Shown here piece by piece: positions 44,501 through 52,272 of a stretch of 64,000 bases of DNA. The translations under genes and the position numbers were made by a program. Each line of letters begins with the position of its first letter. Positions within the stretch are counted from its first letter, which is position 1. The notes beneath the pieces were generated by a model, which saw only the letters and a program-made list of their open reading frames with translations, had not been told where the DNA came from and ran no database searches. The stretch is from Enchytraeus crypticus (lineage: Eukaryota > Annelida > Clitellata > Enchytraeida > Enchytraeidae). Location: NCBI GenBank assembly GCA_905160935.1, contig CAJHZI010000473.1, positions 194,001 through 258,000 on the forward strand, given 5' to 3'.

Positions 44501-47062
44501 TTACTAATTATTAACGGATTGATTGATTTACTGACTGATTACCTAACTGACTTCCTGACTGATGACTCATTGATTATAAAATTATTAACGGATTGATTGA
44601 TTGATTGATTAGGATGCACTGATAGAGAAGCTACAGAGAAGGCTGCTAGCTCTCGGTCACTCACTGGACGAGGTCTCTCCACTGGTCAGTCAATACACTG
44701 GACATTATATATTATTTCTTAATTATTTCTTTTATGTCGTCAACAAGGGTTCGATGACCCAGTTTGCTTACGGTGCTGACACAATCTTAAAAAAATAATA
44801 TAATACTAGTATATTAGGTATTATTAAGTATATGAAAATCGGGAAAGGTATTATTATATATCTGCTCTGCTATCTGCAAATTAAAAGCGATGCTTTTGAT
44901 TGATGCACATTTTTGAGCGAAAAGTAAAATAGGGTACTATTTTGTTAGTAATATTACCCTACAAAGCTTTCCTGAGTTCGGTATCATCGTTTCTTCACTG
45001 GTGATATGTATCTTTATTATGGGATACTGATATAAGCTTCTTGTTATTTCTGTACGTCTAGTATAAAACATTTCATGTCAGTCTCACTCCCTACTGTAAC
45101 TCTAGTGTTGTTATATGTTACAACATTTGCCTTACTTTATTGGCTGTTATATGCCACCGATTGACTTGGTGATAGTTTTATTATCAAATTATTTGATTGA
45201 TGGATTTATTGATGTATTGACTGATTGAGGGCTTGTTTGATGGATTTATCTACTTATTGTTTGATTGATTGATGAATTTCTAAATTTATTAATTGATTTT
45301 TTGATTGATTGATTGATCAGAATGATGAATTGATTGATTGATAGCTTGATGGATTGATTTATTGATAGATTGGTGGATTTATTGATTGATTGATCAGAAT
45401 GATGGATTGATTTATCGATAGCGTGGTGGATTGATTTATTGATAGCTTGGTGGATTAATTGATTGATCAGAATGATGAATTGATTGGTTGATAGCATGGT
45501 GGATTGATTGATTGATAAATTGATAGCTTGGTGGATTGATTGATTGATTGATTGATCAGAACATCAGTGACGTGATTGAGGATGGGGATTATGAGGGCAG
45601 CTCTCACATGTCGATTGATTGATTGATAGATTGATTGATTGATTGATTGATTGATCAGAACATCAGTGATGTGAGTGAAGATGGAGACTATGAGGACAGC
45701 TCTCACATGTCGATTGATTGATTGATTTATTGATTTATTGATTGATTGATTGATTGATCAGAACATCAGTGATGTGAGTGAAGATGGAGATTATGAGGAC
45801 AGCTCTCACATGTCGGGGGGTCACAGCACAGCCGCAGGTCTACATTCTCTCTTCAGTCATCACCATGGTAACGGCGACGACGACGACGATGATGATGTCG
45901 AACAGTACGAGGTGGTCGAGGAACAGCAGGTATCAATCAATCAATATATCAATATGTCAATCAATCAATCAATATAGCAATATGTCAATCAGTCAGTATA
46001 TATCAATCAATTAATCACTCTATCCATAGTGATCACTTGCAGCACACCACTCACATAACGTACGTGGAATTAAACTGATTAATCAATCTATCACTTAATT
46101 TATGACAGTAGCACTCATGTTATGGTGTTTTGTTGATTCGCTGTATCCTAAACCCTCTGATTAGACAATCAATGATATTAATGATATTATTGTTATACAA
46201 ACCATTTAAAACGTCATACCATCAACTCATAATCTGAGGAAGGCAATGTGAAACAACCTCAGAAGTAATATTTTTTACAAGCTATAGGCTGCATGAGGTA
46301 TGGGTAAGGCTGCAAAGGTATAGCCTTCTTGAAGTGATTCTCTTGTTGATCTTTGGAGTGCTCTTTATCAATGAATCAATCAATCAATAAGAGTTCAACG
46401 TTCGGTTCCTAGCCAATGTCAGGGACGTCTCAAGCAGACTCTACATCAACAGACGTCCAAGTACACCACACGATGATGACGACTGAGTATACAAAGATCA
46501 TCAGAGAACGCGATATCAAAACAATGTAAGCCCAAGATTCGAAAATGGGTTGCTTTATTGATCAACTCATTGATTTGTGAACTAATTTATTGAATGATTG
46601 ATTAATCGATTGATTGATTTGGTCAGTTGATCGATTGACTGATTGATTGATCGATTGACTGAATGATCGATTGACTGATTGATCGATCGATCGATTGACT
46701 GATTGATTGATCAATCAATCAGTCAATCGATCAATCGATCAATCAGTTTGACTGATTGATTGGTCAATTGATCGATTGACTGATTGATTGATCGATTGAC
46801 TGATTGATTGATTGATTGATGGACACAGGTGGTAGACTCACTGGTGGTACCCTCGTCGAGCAGTCAGACGCTGGATGACCTGGGTCATCAGACCTACCTT
46901 CATCTCTTCTCCAATGCCGCTGCATCCGTCACCACGGCGAGTCATCACCATGGCAACGCAGTGTCCGGTCGTCATGATGACGACGAGGAGGACGACCTGA
47001 GGATAGAGGACAACTCGTCGCTTAGATACGAGCACGAGTCAGAGGACAGTGACGATGTATAG
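35048..47062 (+). CDS. Multi-exon AT-hook protein, about 340 residues
   Basis: Ten exons join phase 0 throughout: 35048-35143, 36538-36741, 37426-37470, 39919-39972, 42086-42133, 43322-43363, 43946-44005, 44613-44684, 45762-45929, 46829-47062 (stop TAG). In order the product has an acidic N terminus, an acidic Ser/Asn block, a Gln-rich run, an AT-hook (KRKPGRPKI), two weak basic hooks (SPRKPRK, TPKARKP), two canonical hooks (KKRGRPRIH, KRPRGRPRII), a basic-to-leucine-rich helix over two exons (YKLKRTIKLKDALIEKLQRR) that could be a coiled coil, an acidic D-rich block, and a Ser/His/Asp/Glu-rich acidic tail. AT-hooks bind the minor groove of AT-rich DNA; one hook per exon plus an acidic tail recalls HMGA proteins, but no homologue is recognised. 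A nuclear chromatin or transcription role is inferred. Confidence 0.82.
35510..35700. repeat. 13-bp tandem repeat (GTTAGTTGTTATT)n
   Basis: About ten regular copies at 35560-35680 with degenerate flanks, in intron 1 of the AT-hook gene. Confidence 0.94.
35932..36060 (+). mobile_element. tRNA-derived SINE, family C, diverged
   Basis: GAGCCTGTAGAGTGTCAGTA, TCTGATCAGTAGGTGCAG, GTGTTTGAATCCAGAGCTTG, in family order. Confidence 0.6.
36123..36530. repeat. TTGA array plus 57-62-bp higher-order repeat before exon 2
   Basis: GATTGATTGATCAGATACTTG followed by ACTGATAGATTCATA recurs about five times from 36295 to 36525, ending in pure GATT units 10 bp before the acceptor. Confidence 0.92.
36538..36741 (+). 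CDS. AT-hook gene, exon 2: acidic, Gln-rich, first AT-hook
   Basis: 68 codons after acceptor TTTGCAG. DIHSDIGGSDNEDVVMVN, then YSQLQQQQQLQQQIQLQLQQ, then EKRKPGRPKIDR. The donor GTTAGT at 36742 is slightly weak. TTGA units run up to the acceptor; a (CT)n block (36783-36912) follows. Confidence 0.87.
37426..37470 (+). CDS. AT-hook gene, exon 3: weak hook
   Basis: 15 codons, TPGTSPRKPRKTDLR, between acceptor TTTTTCTAG and donor GTCAGT. Confidence 0.75.
37865..37998 (+). mobile_element. Family Y repeat, 3' part
   Basis: GATATGGGATTGACTGATGA, GGGACAGAGAGGAGTTGAGA, GTCCCGACCCTCATTAAACT, then (GATGAT)n. Confidence 0.7.
38262..38390 (-). mobile_element. RTE-like LINE 3' end
   Basis: (CT)n, TTAGTGCACTGCCTAATGGT, AGGTCCATGGTATATAATGC and GTTTAAATCATCTAACATGG. 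Confidence 0.76.
38391..39310. other. Intronic stretch of the AT-hook gene, nothing but (TA)n recognised
   Basis: (TA)n at 38540-38570. The rest shows no exon with frame-compatible splice sites and no clear family. Confidence 0.4.
39318..39575 (-). mobile_element. Modular SINE-like repeat, family X
   Basis: AGGTCCATGGTACACATTCA, TTAATCCCTTCACAAAAGGA, GTAGCCTATAGTTTGGGAAA, GGCTTCTGAGGTTGCCCGTT and TTGGTCTATTCTTTAATGTC then CGGGACACAATTCAGG, the complete module order. Confidence 0.75.
39919..39972 (+). CDS. AT-hook gene, exon 4
   Basis: 18 codons, ISLTPKARKPTTATVSYS, between acceptor GTGTTTAG and donor GTAAGT. Confidence 0.75.
40361..40672. repeat. 62-bp tandem repeat, five copies
   Basis: Unit starts GAGATCAGTGGAGGAAGAGG and contains ACTACTCTAGTGTCCACAAA and GTGACGTCTAATA. 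Near-identical copies imply recent expansion in the intron between exons 4 and 5. Confidence 0.96.
40900..41280. repeat. Degenerate TGTGTATTGTATGTGATTTA repeat
   Basis: GT/TA-rich units of about 20-27 bp (TTTATGTGTATTGTATGTGA and variants), resuming at 41440-41500 after a SINE. Confidence 0.8.
41289..41422 (+). mobile_element. tRNA-derived SINE, family C, inside the GT/TA repeat
   Basis: GGCTGGAGCCAGTGTCGATA, TTCGACCGAGAATTAGTACG, GGGTTCAAATTCTAGGCTCG and GAGGAAACTGATGTTAACAT. The repeat continues on both sides. Confidence 0.8.
41590..41715. repeat. 39-bp tandem repeat, three copies
   Basis: Units of TTTAACTATTGTTCATTCGT + CTCTTTCACCTACGACCAC, read as 13-residue repeats in one frame. No donor site follows in a compatible phase, so coding use is not supported. 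Confidence 0.8.
41845..41975 (-). mobile_element. Family X repeat, head part
   Basis: GCTTGGGAAAAATGTGGCAT, GGTTTCCCGTTGCCTTCTTC, GGTTGATCTATTCTATAAGT and GGCCAGGACACAACGCTGG. Confidence 0.65.
42086..42133 (+). CDS. AT-hook gene, exon 5: canonical AT-hook
   Basis: 16 codons, EVTVKKRGRPRIHPPK, between acceptor TTTATCTAG and donor GTAGGC. The RGRP core is complete. Confidence 0.87.
42440..42500. repeat. 29-bp tandem duplication
   Basis: GACTTGTAGCCATGCCGTAA plus TGATTTTCG occurs twice in direct succession. Confidence 0.93.
42815..43005 (+). mobile_element. Family Y repeat
   Basis: CCAACGTCAGAAAATACATT, TTGGTGAGCGCCTTAGCTCC, GGGATTGACTGATGATTTGA, CCTGACCCTAGTTAAACTGG, GATTCAAGGGAAGATGATGA. 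Confidence 0.75.
43322..43363 (+). CDS. AT-hook gene, exon 6: canonical AT-hook
   Basis: 14 codons, DTSVKRPRGRPRII, between acceptor TTGCACAG and donor GTAAGT. Confidence 0.87.
43566..43722. repeat. 53-bp tandem repeat, three copies
   Basis: Unit GACTTGAAACAAGGCTACTA + CATGTACATGAGATAAGCAT + AAACAGTTCACTT. Confidence 0.95.
43946..44005 (+). CDS. AT-hook gene, exon 7: basic helix
   Basis: 20 codons, EGEKGWRAECYKLKRTIKLK, between acceptor TTGCTGTAG and donor GTCTGT. Confidence 0.8.
44043..44205. repeat. (GGT)n and (GAT)n tract in a family Y tail
   Basis: TTTAACTGGGGTCGGGATTA, GATTCAAGGGAAGATGATGG, (TGG)11 and (GAT)n. The SSSSPPPP reading on the minus strand is an artefact. Confidence 0.85.
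44230..44611. repeat. TTGA/CTGA array before exon 8
   Basis: Degenerate GATTGATTGACTGATGGATT units over 380 bp, pure GATT for the last 20 bp and ending in the acceptor AG. Confidence 0.9.
44613..44684 (+). CDS. AT-hook gene, exon 8: leucine-rich helix
   Basis: 24 codons starting DALIEKLQRRLLALGHSLDE, before donor GTCAGT. The acceptor AG is the end of GATTGATTGATTGATTAG, so the array itself forms the splice-site context. Confidence 0.82.
45180..45761. repeat. TTGA array with duplicated exon starts before exon 9
   Basis: GATTGATTGATTGATAGCTT units. Two 54-nt copies of the start of exon 9 (45560-45613, 45659-45712), each with its own GATCAG acceptor, sit in the array at about 100-bp spacing. 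Confidence 0.93.
45762..45929 (+). CDS. AT-hook gene, exon 9: acidic block
   Basis: 56 codons: NISDVSEDGDYEDSSHMSGG, then HHHGNG and seven Asp, ending YEVVEEQQ before donor GTATCA. The acceptor is GATTGATTGATCAG. Its first 54 nt are copied twice upstream (45560-45613, 45659-45712). (ATCA)n follows the donor. Confidence 0.85.
46195..46372 (+). mobile_element. Family X repeat, direct orientation
   Basis: AATCTGAGGAAGGCAATGTG, AACAACCTCAGAAGTAATAT, CAAGCTATAGGCTGCATGAG, GGTATGGGTAAGGCTGCAAA, GGAGTGCTCTTTAT. Confidence 0.65.
46540..46822. repeat. TTGA/CTGA array with a 44-bp perfect palindrome before exon 10
   Basis: GATTGATTGACTGATCGA units; orientation flips at 46710/46711, where 22-bp arms (46689-46710, 46711-46732) are exact complements. 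Confidence 0.93.
46829..47062 (+). CDS. AT-hook gene, exon 10: acidic tail and stop
   Basis: VVDSLVVPSSSSQTLDDLGH, a SHHHGNAVSG stretch and GRHDDDEEDDLRIED..ESEDSDDV then TAG. The acceptor GGACACAG follows a TTGA/CTGA array. SHHHGN occurs in both exons 9 and 10. Confidence 0.86.
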   Translation: MVDSLVVPSSSSQTLDDLGHQTYLHLFSNAAASVTTASHHHGNAVSGRHDDDEEDDLRIEDNSSLRYEHESEDSDDV

Positions 47063-47063
47063 G

Positions 47064-47465
47064 TGCTCGGTGTCGTAATGGACTGAGAGCTGTAGCCAAT
47101 CTCCTAGCGCTTGGTGTCATCGTGGACTGAGAGATGTAGCCAATCTCCTAGTGCTTGGTGTCGTAATGGACTGAGAGCTGTAGCCAATCTCCTAGTGCTT
47201 GGTGTCATCATGGACTGAGAGATGTAGCCAATCTCCTAGTGCTTGGTGTCGTAATGGACTGAGAGATGTAGCTAATCTCCTAGTGCTTGGTGTCATCATG
47301 GATTGAGAGATGTAGCCAATCTCCTAGTGCTTGGTGTCGTAATGGACTGAGAGATGTAGCTAATCTCCTAGTGCTTGGTGTCATCATGGATTGAGAGATG
47401 TAGCCAATCTCCTAGTGCTCGATGTTGTAATGGAGATGTAGCTAATCGCCTAGCGCCCGATATCA
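47064..47465 (+). repeat. 44-bp tandem repeat in the probable 3' UTR of the AT-hook gene
   Basis: About eight copies of GAGAGATGTAGCCAATCTCC + TAGTGCTTGGTGTC + variable ATCATGGACT or GTAATGGACT. The two variants alternate, giving an 88-bp higher-order unit. The array starts right after the stop codon. Confidence 0.9.
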
Positions 47466-48215
47466 TCTTGAATTTAGAGCTAAACTCCTCTAGTGCTTCA
47501 TGTTATAAGGGACTGGGTAGCTACTCTCCCGTGCTCAATCGTTGAGAGAGAGAGAGAGAGAGAGTAAGAGACTTTCAGAGCGCAGTAGATAGTTTTGTGT
47601 ATTGATGTATGAATTTATATCTCTGGAGCTATGTTGCGAGCGAGATAGAATGTGGAGAGCGAGATAGAATGTGTCGAGAAAGACAGAATGTGGCGAGCGA
47701 GATAGAATGTGGAGAGCGAGATAGAATGGCACTTGTTCCTATGAAGCATTGGGCTTGGAGGAGTTGAGTGGAATGCTGCGGCTCTTGTGAGACATTTGGG
47801 ATCAGCAGTGTCGAATCATCGATAGTCAAATCTTATGCTATATGCTGTCCAAGAGTTCTCCAAAGTTGAGGGATGATCAGAGCTCTGTAGATCTCTTGCA
47901 CAAGTTTTGATATGGGATGAAGAATTGAAGTGTGCGATTAAACCCCACCAACGCCTTCTCTTTGGAACTCTCCAACTGAGCTGGCTTTGACTTGGTCTAG
48001 CTAGGTGGTCTAGCTAGGTAATACTGGAGACCCATGATCTACTAGCGTTGACTTGTGCTCATCTTACCGTGAACTGTTGAGCTGCTTGTAGATAGTGCTC
48101 TGTGTATATTGTCAATGAGGCTGTGTCTGTAGGTGTTAGCATCAAGCCATTGTGGTATTTAGTGTAGCTAGCAACAACAACAACAAGGTGATATCTGACC
48201 GGCTAGAGCTGATTG
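47466..48215. other. Possible long 3' UTR; AG-rich repeat inside
   Basis: 47545-47565 is (GA)n; 47635-47730 has 16-18-bp units GCGAGATAGAATGTGGAGA. No AATAAA was seen close downstream of the stop, so the transcript end is not placed. Confidence 0.45.
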
Positions 48216-48217
48216 CG

Positions 48218-48400
48218 GTTGAATGGCTGAGTTGGTAACACGCTTGTCTGATAAGAGACGTGCTGTTGAATGGTTCAGATCCCTACCTGACTGTGTCTGG
48301 CTGTATCTCTTGTGATCAAGAGATCGGCCGTTAAACTTGGCTCTATATGCTAATGTGAGAGTCCGTTAAACTCCGTATCCGTGTGTATATTCTCATGATG
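48218..48400 (+). mobile_element. tRNA-like SINE, possible family D relative
   Basis: AATGGCTGAGTTGGTAACAC (A-box-like), GCTTGTCTGATAAGAGACGT (anticodon-arm-like), GGTTCAGATCCC (B-box-like), in tRNA spacing. Confidence 0.5.
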
Positions 48401-48437
48401 CATCCTGACTTCCCTTGATTGATGACTTCGGTGTAGC

Positions 48438-48530
48438 AGGCGGATCTGTGGCATGATGGGTTAGATATCTGACTGCCGATCAGCATGCGCCAGGTTCAAA
48501 TCCCGGCCTAGCCCGTTACTAACGATAAAT
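48438..48530 (+). mobile_element. tRNA-derived SINE, family C, 3'-truncated
   Basis: GGCGGATCTGTGGCATGATG, GACTGCCGATCAGCATGCG, AGGTTCAAATCCCGGCCTAG. Confidence 0.6.
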
Positions 48531-48639
48531 AGTAAACCATGTCCATAGAGAATAGTAAACAGAGCTAGATCACTACGTTCAATGTTCCTGTACTGCTAGA
48601 CGTACGTCTGGATTTGTATCGATAGCTTGATACTTATCT

Positions 48640-48772
48640 AACAAGTGTGCTATTAGCTCGTCCATCCAACTAGTGCTCATCCTAGAATAGGTGTGATTGG
48701 ATGAGTGCTACTGTGGCATTTAGCATAGAGTGGCGCTTTATAAATACCCTTATTATTATCATTATTATGTGT
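48640..48772 (+). mobile_element. L2/CR1-type retroposon 3' end
   Basis: GTGGCATTTAGCATAGAGTG then GCGCTTTATAAATACCC and a TTATTATTATCATTATTA tail resemble the common L2/CR1-type terminus. A related piece lies at 42560-42630. Confidence 0.5.
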
Positions 48773-48831
48773 GCTGCATTCTGCTACGTTTAGCCTAGGA
48801 TGATGACTTGGTAGTATAGAGACTGTCTAGT

Positions 48832-49092
48832 ATTTTGTTGCTGATGGTTGGGACACGTCCTATTATAGATGGTTTGTATGATCTGATGCTGGTTACTGGG
48901 ACACGTTCTGTTGTAGATGGTTTGTATTGTCTGATGCTGATTGCTGGGACACGTTCTGTTGTAGATGGTTTGTATTGTCTGATGCTGATTGCTGGGACAC
49001 GTTCTGTTGTAGATGGTTTGTATTGTCTGATACTGATTGCTGGGACACGTCCTGTTGTAGATGGTTTGTATTATCTGATGCTGATTGCTTGT
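48832..49092. repeat. 48-bp tandem repeat, five copies
   Basis: Unit TGATGCTGATTGCTGGGACA + CGTTCTGTTGTAGATGGTTT + GTATTGTC. 48 is a multiple of three, so 16-residue repeats stay open on both strands (e.g. VVDGLYCLMLIAGTRS). No gene context supports translation. Confidence 0.94.
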
Positions 49093-49339
49093 TTGGTGCT
49101 CGCAGCATTCATGCATCAGGAAGAGCCGACTTTATCTCACAGAGACGATATGATTAATTTCACTATGAATGGAACCATTGGTACGGTTGATTAATCAATA
49201 AGAATTTAACGTCCGGTTCGCATAAGACAATGTCACGGACGTCTCTTGCGGAATCTTTATTAGGTGCCAGCGTTCTACCCATCACCAATCTTATATCAAT
49301 TCATAAAATCAAAGACATTGACGGTAAACTAGCACTAAT

Positions 49340-49556
49340 CTTTGGAATTCGATTATTGTCACTGTAAATCGATTATCTGCAAGTGAAATCGATTAACTTA
49401 ACTATAGATCGATTATCTTCACAAGAAATCGATTATATTGACTAGAAACCGATTATCTGCACTGGAAATTGATTATCTTCACTAGAAATTGATAATCTTC
49501 ATTAGAAATCGATTATAGTCACTATAAATCGACTATCTTCACTAGAAATCGATTGT
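49340..49556. repeat. 21-bp tandem repeat around ATCGATTAT
   Basis: About ten degenerate copies of AAATCGATTATCTTCACTAG plus A. Confidence 0.9.
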
Positions 49557-50300
49557 TGATATATTGGTGTCAGTGGCTATAGACTTCTGACTGATGCTTT
49601 TCTCTCCTATAGGATTTTTGCCAAATGCTACACTGATGCTTTCAGCTCTTGCCCGTGACGTGGCAAATAGCTGCAGTCAGCTAAGATGAAAAGTAACCGC
49701 TAGGAAGAACAATAAGTAAATAAATAATTTATTATCTTTGCATTGGTTTGCTGGATATTTGCTCTTGGATTGTTTTATGTGTGCGCGTTAGCTTTAGTTC
49801 CATAGTGCTCGATGTTGTCACTGACGGCAACAGCATTGTAATTGTTGTTAGTGTTGCACGAATAAGAGGCAACGATGAGACAGGCTTCAGTGAAGTGCAG
49901 GTGTACTAATTGAAGATATTATGATTCAGACAGACACTTTGATATAAAAAATCAGTTGAAGTTTAGAAATATTGTGGACGTAAAATAGGGTGTGCTTAAA
50001 ACTGTTTTACATGTATATATTGCTGAAGAGACGTATTTCTTACTTCATCTTCGGTTCTACGTAGAATAAAGCATTACACATTTGATTGATTGATCGTTTA
50101 AGCTATTGCTAATAAATTTCTCGATGTATTTATTGATTGATTGACAAGTTGCTATTCTATTGATCTAGCAGTGGTTTGTAGAAAATGTTTTAGTCGAGGT
50201 AGTGTGGAGATAATTACCAGATTTTCATGCCTTTTCTTTTCCTATTCAGAACTCGCCGTTGCTGATGAGCTCTTGAAGCTAAATACTAAAATCTAAAACC
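49557..50300. other. Stretch without recognised gene
   Basis: No exon or known family seen; 49795-49870 (TAGTGCTCGATGTTGTCACT) weakly resembles 25590-25640. Confidence 0.35.
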
Positions 50301-50639
50301 TAGTTCAACGTGAGTTTCCTATCTCTAAAGCATATCAGTGACGGAGAGGGCCCAATATTTAAAACTTACTTTGACCCACTGCTGGGACCGATGACCGTAG
50401 TGAAGAATAGTAGTAGTAGTACATTTGTTTATTTAAAGGTCTTCTAACATCGACAAACAATTGTGAAAGCAGACAACTCAACAGTTCAAAAGTGTGATCA
50501 ACATATGTAAAATCGAACAGAAAAAAGATTTGCTCACTACGGCCATCAGTGAGGCACTGCAGTATCCTATCGAGCTGACTACCAAGAATACCCCTCCTCG
50601 TCATTTATTCAGGTTACACCACTGGCACCTGTTATACCG

Positions 50640-50850
50640 ATGCTCTGCCTGATGGCAGGTTAAAGGCAAAGATTCATATACACTGTCACCTTCTCTCTAC
50701 GTATCACTCCGTTGATCTTCACTAGAAGCTACAGTCTCGTCATAAGGGCTCTGCCTTTTTTCACGCCCAATAGGATGCGTTTGTCCAAGAAATATGATTT
50801 CATAAATTCTGAATTGGTTTTCCTTTGCCTTCCTCATTTTTTCGTATGTT
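50640..50850 (-). mobile_element. Family X repeat, diverged
   Basis: CTGCCTGATGGCAGGTTAAA (terminal hairpin variant), CATAAGGGCTCTGCC and TTGGTTTTCCTTTGCCTTCC. Confidence 0.5.
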
Positions 50851-50899
50851 TTCTAAGAAATCTTAGCCTTCATAATATGGATTCTGAGGTGATTTTTTA

Positions 50900-51365
50900 A
50901 AGGGGCGCATCCAATCTATTTTCCCTCATACAGAAAAGTGACGATCTTTTTGTGGAGATGCTAAATACTGGGGAGGGCGTGCACCTCCTGTATTTAGGGG
51001 TCTGGATTTCACAGTAACCCCTCATCAGGATTTTCATGCTGAGTAATTATTAGAAGGTGCGGGCAGATTTGAGAAAGGGGTGTGATATTAGTTCTGTATG
51101 TATATAAATCTAAAAGGTATCTGAATAGCGTCTACTCATCATTGCTTTCAAGAATCTTTATAATTGCAGAGGTCAAATGAACAAACTTTACCCGGGGTTA
51201 TAAATTAGTATAAACAGGCTTTGGTAAAGTGCTTGGAAGTGTAGCAGCTCTGTGATTTCATTGAGAATATGCTTCTGACGTTGAACTAAAATAAGCAGGT
51301 TGAGATTTTAGAAGAGATATGGGGGGAGGGGGTTAGCAGAGTTACTCCTGATTAAATTGATAGGA
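50900..51365. other. GC-run sequence, possible family Z relative
   Basis: AAAGGGGCGCATCCAATC and GGGGAGGGCGTGCACCTCC. No coding content. Confidence 0.3.
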
Positions 51366-51377
51366 TATTTCAACGTT

Positions 51378-51583
51378 CTCTCTCTATAAATATATTTCTC
51401 TCTCTCTCTATTCCTCTCTCCATCTCTCTCTATCTCTCCCCTCTCTCTGTTTCTCTCTCTTCATATTTTTCTCTCTATTTCTCCCTGTATCTCTCTCTCT
51501 ATATGTCTCTATTTTTTATTATTTCTCTCTCTCTCTCTCTCTCTCTCTATATTTCTCTCCATATTTTCAATCTCTCTCTCTCT
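51378..51583. repeat. (CT)n microsatellite block
   Basis: Interrupted CT repeats over 200 bp, ending at a short RTE-like LINE terminus (51584-51640: TTAAGCTACTGCCTATCG, CAGATCCATGGAATATAAA). Confidence 0.9.
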
Positions 51584-51639
51584 ATTTAAGCTACTGCCTA
51601 TCGTCAGATCCATGGAATATAAATCCACTCTCGTTCTTC

Positions 51640-52038
51640 TGGGCTGACAACACGTCTGTAGCTGACAACACGTCTGCAGTTGACAACACGTCTGCAGTTG
51701 ACAACGCGTCTGTAACTGACAACGCGTCTGTAGCTGATAACACGTCTGTACCTGACAACACGTCTGTAGCTGACAACACGTCTGTAGTTGACAACACATA
51801 TGTAGCTGACAACACGTATGTAGCTGACAACACGTCTGTAACAGATGACGTCCCTGACATCATCCTTGTATGAGGAAACGGACGTTAAACCTTTATTATT
51901 ATTACTATTTATTATTATTATTAACTGACAGCGCGTCTGTAGCTGACAACACGTCTCTAGCTGACAACATGTCTGTAGCTGACAACACGTATGTAGCTGA
52001 CAACACGTCTGTAGCTGACAACATGTCTGTATCTAATA
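51640..52038. repeat. 18-bp tandem repeat (GTAGCTGACAACACGTCT)n, interrupted
   Basis: About 11 copies at 51645-51848 and 6 at 51926-52038. The break (51849-51925) holds GACGTCCCTGACATCATCC, TGAGGAAACGGACGTTAAAC and (ATT)n, a SINE-tail-like piece. Frames on both strands stay open because 18 is a multiple of three. Confidence 0.93.
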
Positions 52039-52089
52039 GGCTATATTTAGTGCCTCTATAATAGCTTGAATGCTAAGTGGCTTAATTAG

Positions 52090-52272
52090 AATGAAAATCC
52101 CTAGAGTGTTGGAAGGTTATTCTTAAATTCGCACCGACTGCAATCAGTGCGCTATCATAGGCAGCGATTATTGTTAACTAATGAGATGAAGGAGTGAATA
52201 ACAAAAGAAACAATAGCAGAAACTTGGCAAGAAAACTCGGTTCACCCTTGTGCTATGTTATGTGTGTTGACA
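52090..52272 (+). mobile_element. 5S-like SINE, family A, body only
   Basis: AATCCCTAGAGTGTTGGAAG, GGTTATTCTTAAATTCGCAC, CTGCAATCAGTGCG and TGTGCTATGTTATGTGTGTT match the family A body; the 5S and tRNA parts are missing. Confidence 0.7.
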
